5,301 nucleotides of DNA, from NCBI GenBank assembly GCA_052386775.1, contig JBQTJV010000314.1, positions 1 to 5,301 of the forward strand, read 5' to 3'. Below the pieces are notes generated by a model. The model saw nothing but the letters and a program-made list of their open reading frames with translations, was not told the origin of the DNA and ran no database searches. The first letter of the stretch is position 1, and every line of letters begins with the position of its first letter. The translations under genes and the position numbers were made by a program. This document shows, piece by piece, positions 4,403-5,301 of the stretch. This stretch comes from DSOT01 sp052386775 (GTDB lineage: Bacteria; Pseudomonadota; Gammaproteobacteria; Burkholderiales; SG8-41).

Positions 4403-5301
4403 TCAACGCCCGCTTCCTTTGTCGCCCGCGAGCTCGCGCGGACGCATGGCCACGAAGATGATCAGCGCGAGCAGCATGAGTCCGGCCACCGCCAGGAAGG
4501 CGCTGCGCCAGGCGGCCGCCGACATGCCGCCCGACAGATCGAGGATCACGCCGATCATCAGCGGGCCGACGAACCCGCCGGAGTAGCCGAGCATCGAATG
4601 CACCGCGAGCGTCGCGCCACGCCGCGCCGGATCCGCGGTACCGGCTGTACCGGCGGTGAGGGCCGAGGAATCGAGCCACACGATAAAGCCGTAGAGCAGC
4701 AGGAGACCGGACGCGATGGCATATGAGTAGGTGCCGACGAAGCCGATTGCCGCAGCGACCGAAATCGACCCGAGCATGGCGAAGGCAATCAGGTAGCGCC
4801 GGCCAAACCGGATCGCCGTCTCGTTGCCCAGCACGCTCGCGACCGTTCCGAGCAAGCCCAGCGCGGTCAACACGGCGATCGGCGAAACCGGCGTTTGCTC
4901 GAGACCCGTGCTCGCGGCGACGAACCCGAGGAACACCACGCCCCAGCCGCGCAGCGCGTTCATCTCGAGCGTGTGGATGCAGTAGCCGATGGAATACGCC
5001 ATGGCCGAACGGTTGCGGAATACCGGCCGGAAGTCGAAAAGCGCAGAAGTCGGGGCGCCGGTCTCGGCCTTTACGCGGCGGGGCACCGAGGTGGCCACCG
5101 TCATCCACGCGAGCGCGGCGCTGAGGCCCGCGATGACGAACGCGGTGCGCCAGCCGAACCCGTCCGCCAGCAGACCGGCGCACGCGTAGGAGAGCGCCCC
5201 CGACACGCCGATGCCGGCGGCATGGCCCGACACCGCCCGCGACATGAGCTTCGCATCGACGCGGTCCGCGAGGAGCTTGAGACCCGTCATGTAGGTTCCG
5301 G
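4403..5301 (-). CDS. MFS transporter, N-terminal part outside the window
   Basis: The 298 visible residues, open at the right edge, form the last two thirds of a major facilitator superfamily carrier in the inner membrane. The frame continues upstream of the internal ATG at 5290 (GTYMTGLKLL), so that ATG is not the start. Visible segments are a Gly-rich helix (GIGVSGALSYACAGLLA), the helix after FGWRTAF (typical of TM6), a charged central loop with PRRVKAETG, and then about six further hydrophobic helices. RFGRRYLIA is the loop motif between TM8 and TM9 equivalents. The last helices (LAVAGLMLLALIIFVA) precede a short charged tail. The gene ends 68 bases before the binding-protein start on the same strand, so the two may form one operon. 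Substrate is unknown; MFS and Bug proteins normally work in different transport systems, so a direct partnership is not implied. Confidence 0.9.
   Translation of the reverse strand, partial: GTYMTGLKLLADRVDAKLMSRAVSGHAAGIGVSGALSYACAGLLADGFGWRTAFVIAGLSAALAWMTVATSVPRRVKAETGAPTSALFDFRPVFRNRSAMAYSIGYCIHTLEMNALRGWGVVFLGFVAASTGLEQTPVSPIAVLTALGLLGTVASVLGNETAIRFGRRYLIAFAMLGSISVAAAIGFVGTYSYAIASGLLLLYGFIVWLDSSALTAGTAGTADPARRGATLAVHSMLGYSGGFVGPLMIGVILDLSGGMSAAAWRSAFLAVAGLMLLALIIFVAMRPRELAGDKGSGR

Noticed and set aside
4335..5183. 600-residue open frame extending the binding-protein gene upstream
   Set aside because: The extra 283 residues are Arg/Ala-rich and overlap the MFS gene in another frame; the signal peptide at 4334 marks the true start.

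Overview
The window joins two kinds of DNA. The right part (about 3381-5301) is high-GC chromosomal sequence on the minus strand. It holds the end of a major facilitator superfamily (MFS) transporter gene and a complete tripartite-tricarboxylate-type (Bug/TctC) periplasmic binding protein gene. Large numbers of Bug proteins next to MFS carriers are typical of Betaproteobacteria, especially Burkholderiales, so that is the most likely host. This assignment is an inference.

The left part (1-3157) reads as an integron gene-cassette array, also on the minus strand. Three attC-like recombination sites (2478-2534, 1562-1640, 386-454) sit immediately after stop codons. Each has R'' and R' core boxes ending in AAC or starting with GTT, with L''/L' arms inside. 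In all three the L'' arm has exactly one base more than L', the extrahelical-base signature of attC. A further R' box (GTTAGAC, 3152-3158) marks the right edge. The crossover points (G^TT) define cassette A (2484-3157), cassette B (1568-2483), cassette C (392-1567) and cassette D (left edge to 391, incomplete). The first bases of each complete cassette match the complement of that cassette's own R'' box, 7/7 for A and 6/7 for B and C. This is expected if each was once a closed circle.

Cassette contents are as follows. A has one gene for a 200-residue protein with an RN-x3-H motif of HEPN type (possible RNase). B has one gene for a cytoplasmic trypsin-like serine protease with a visible His/Asp/Ser triad. 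C has two genes overlapping by 4 bases, both of the uracil-DNA-glycosylase superfamily: a Mug/TDG-like enzyme with Ala where E. coli Mug has its catalytic Asn, then a more divergent UDG-like protein. D has a 64-residue helical protein of unknown function, then a small lipoprotein with a BamE/SmpA-like segment that runs off the window.

No integrase gene is visible. By orientation, attI and intI should lie to the right of 3158, but the next 2.1 kb is the transporter pair. The array is therefore either a cluster of attC sites lacking an integrase (CALIN) or cassettes inserted away from their integron. An extended -10 promoter candidate at 3186-3194 could drive the array. The HEPN, protease and double-glycosylase cassettes together suggest stress or phage-defence cargo. 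That is a hypothesis from domain types and setting; nothing in the sequence proves it.
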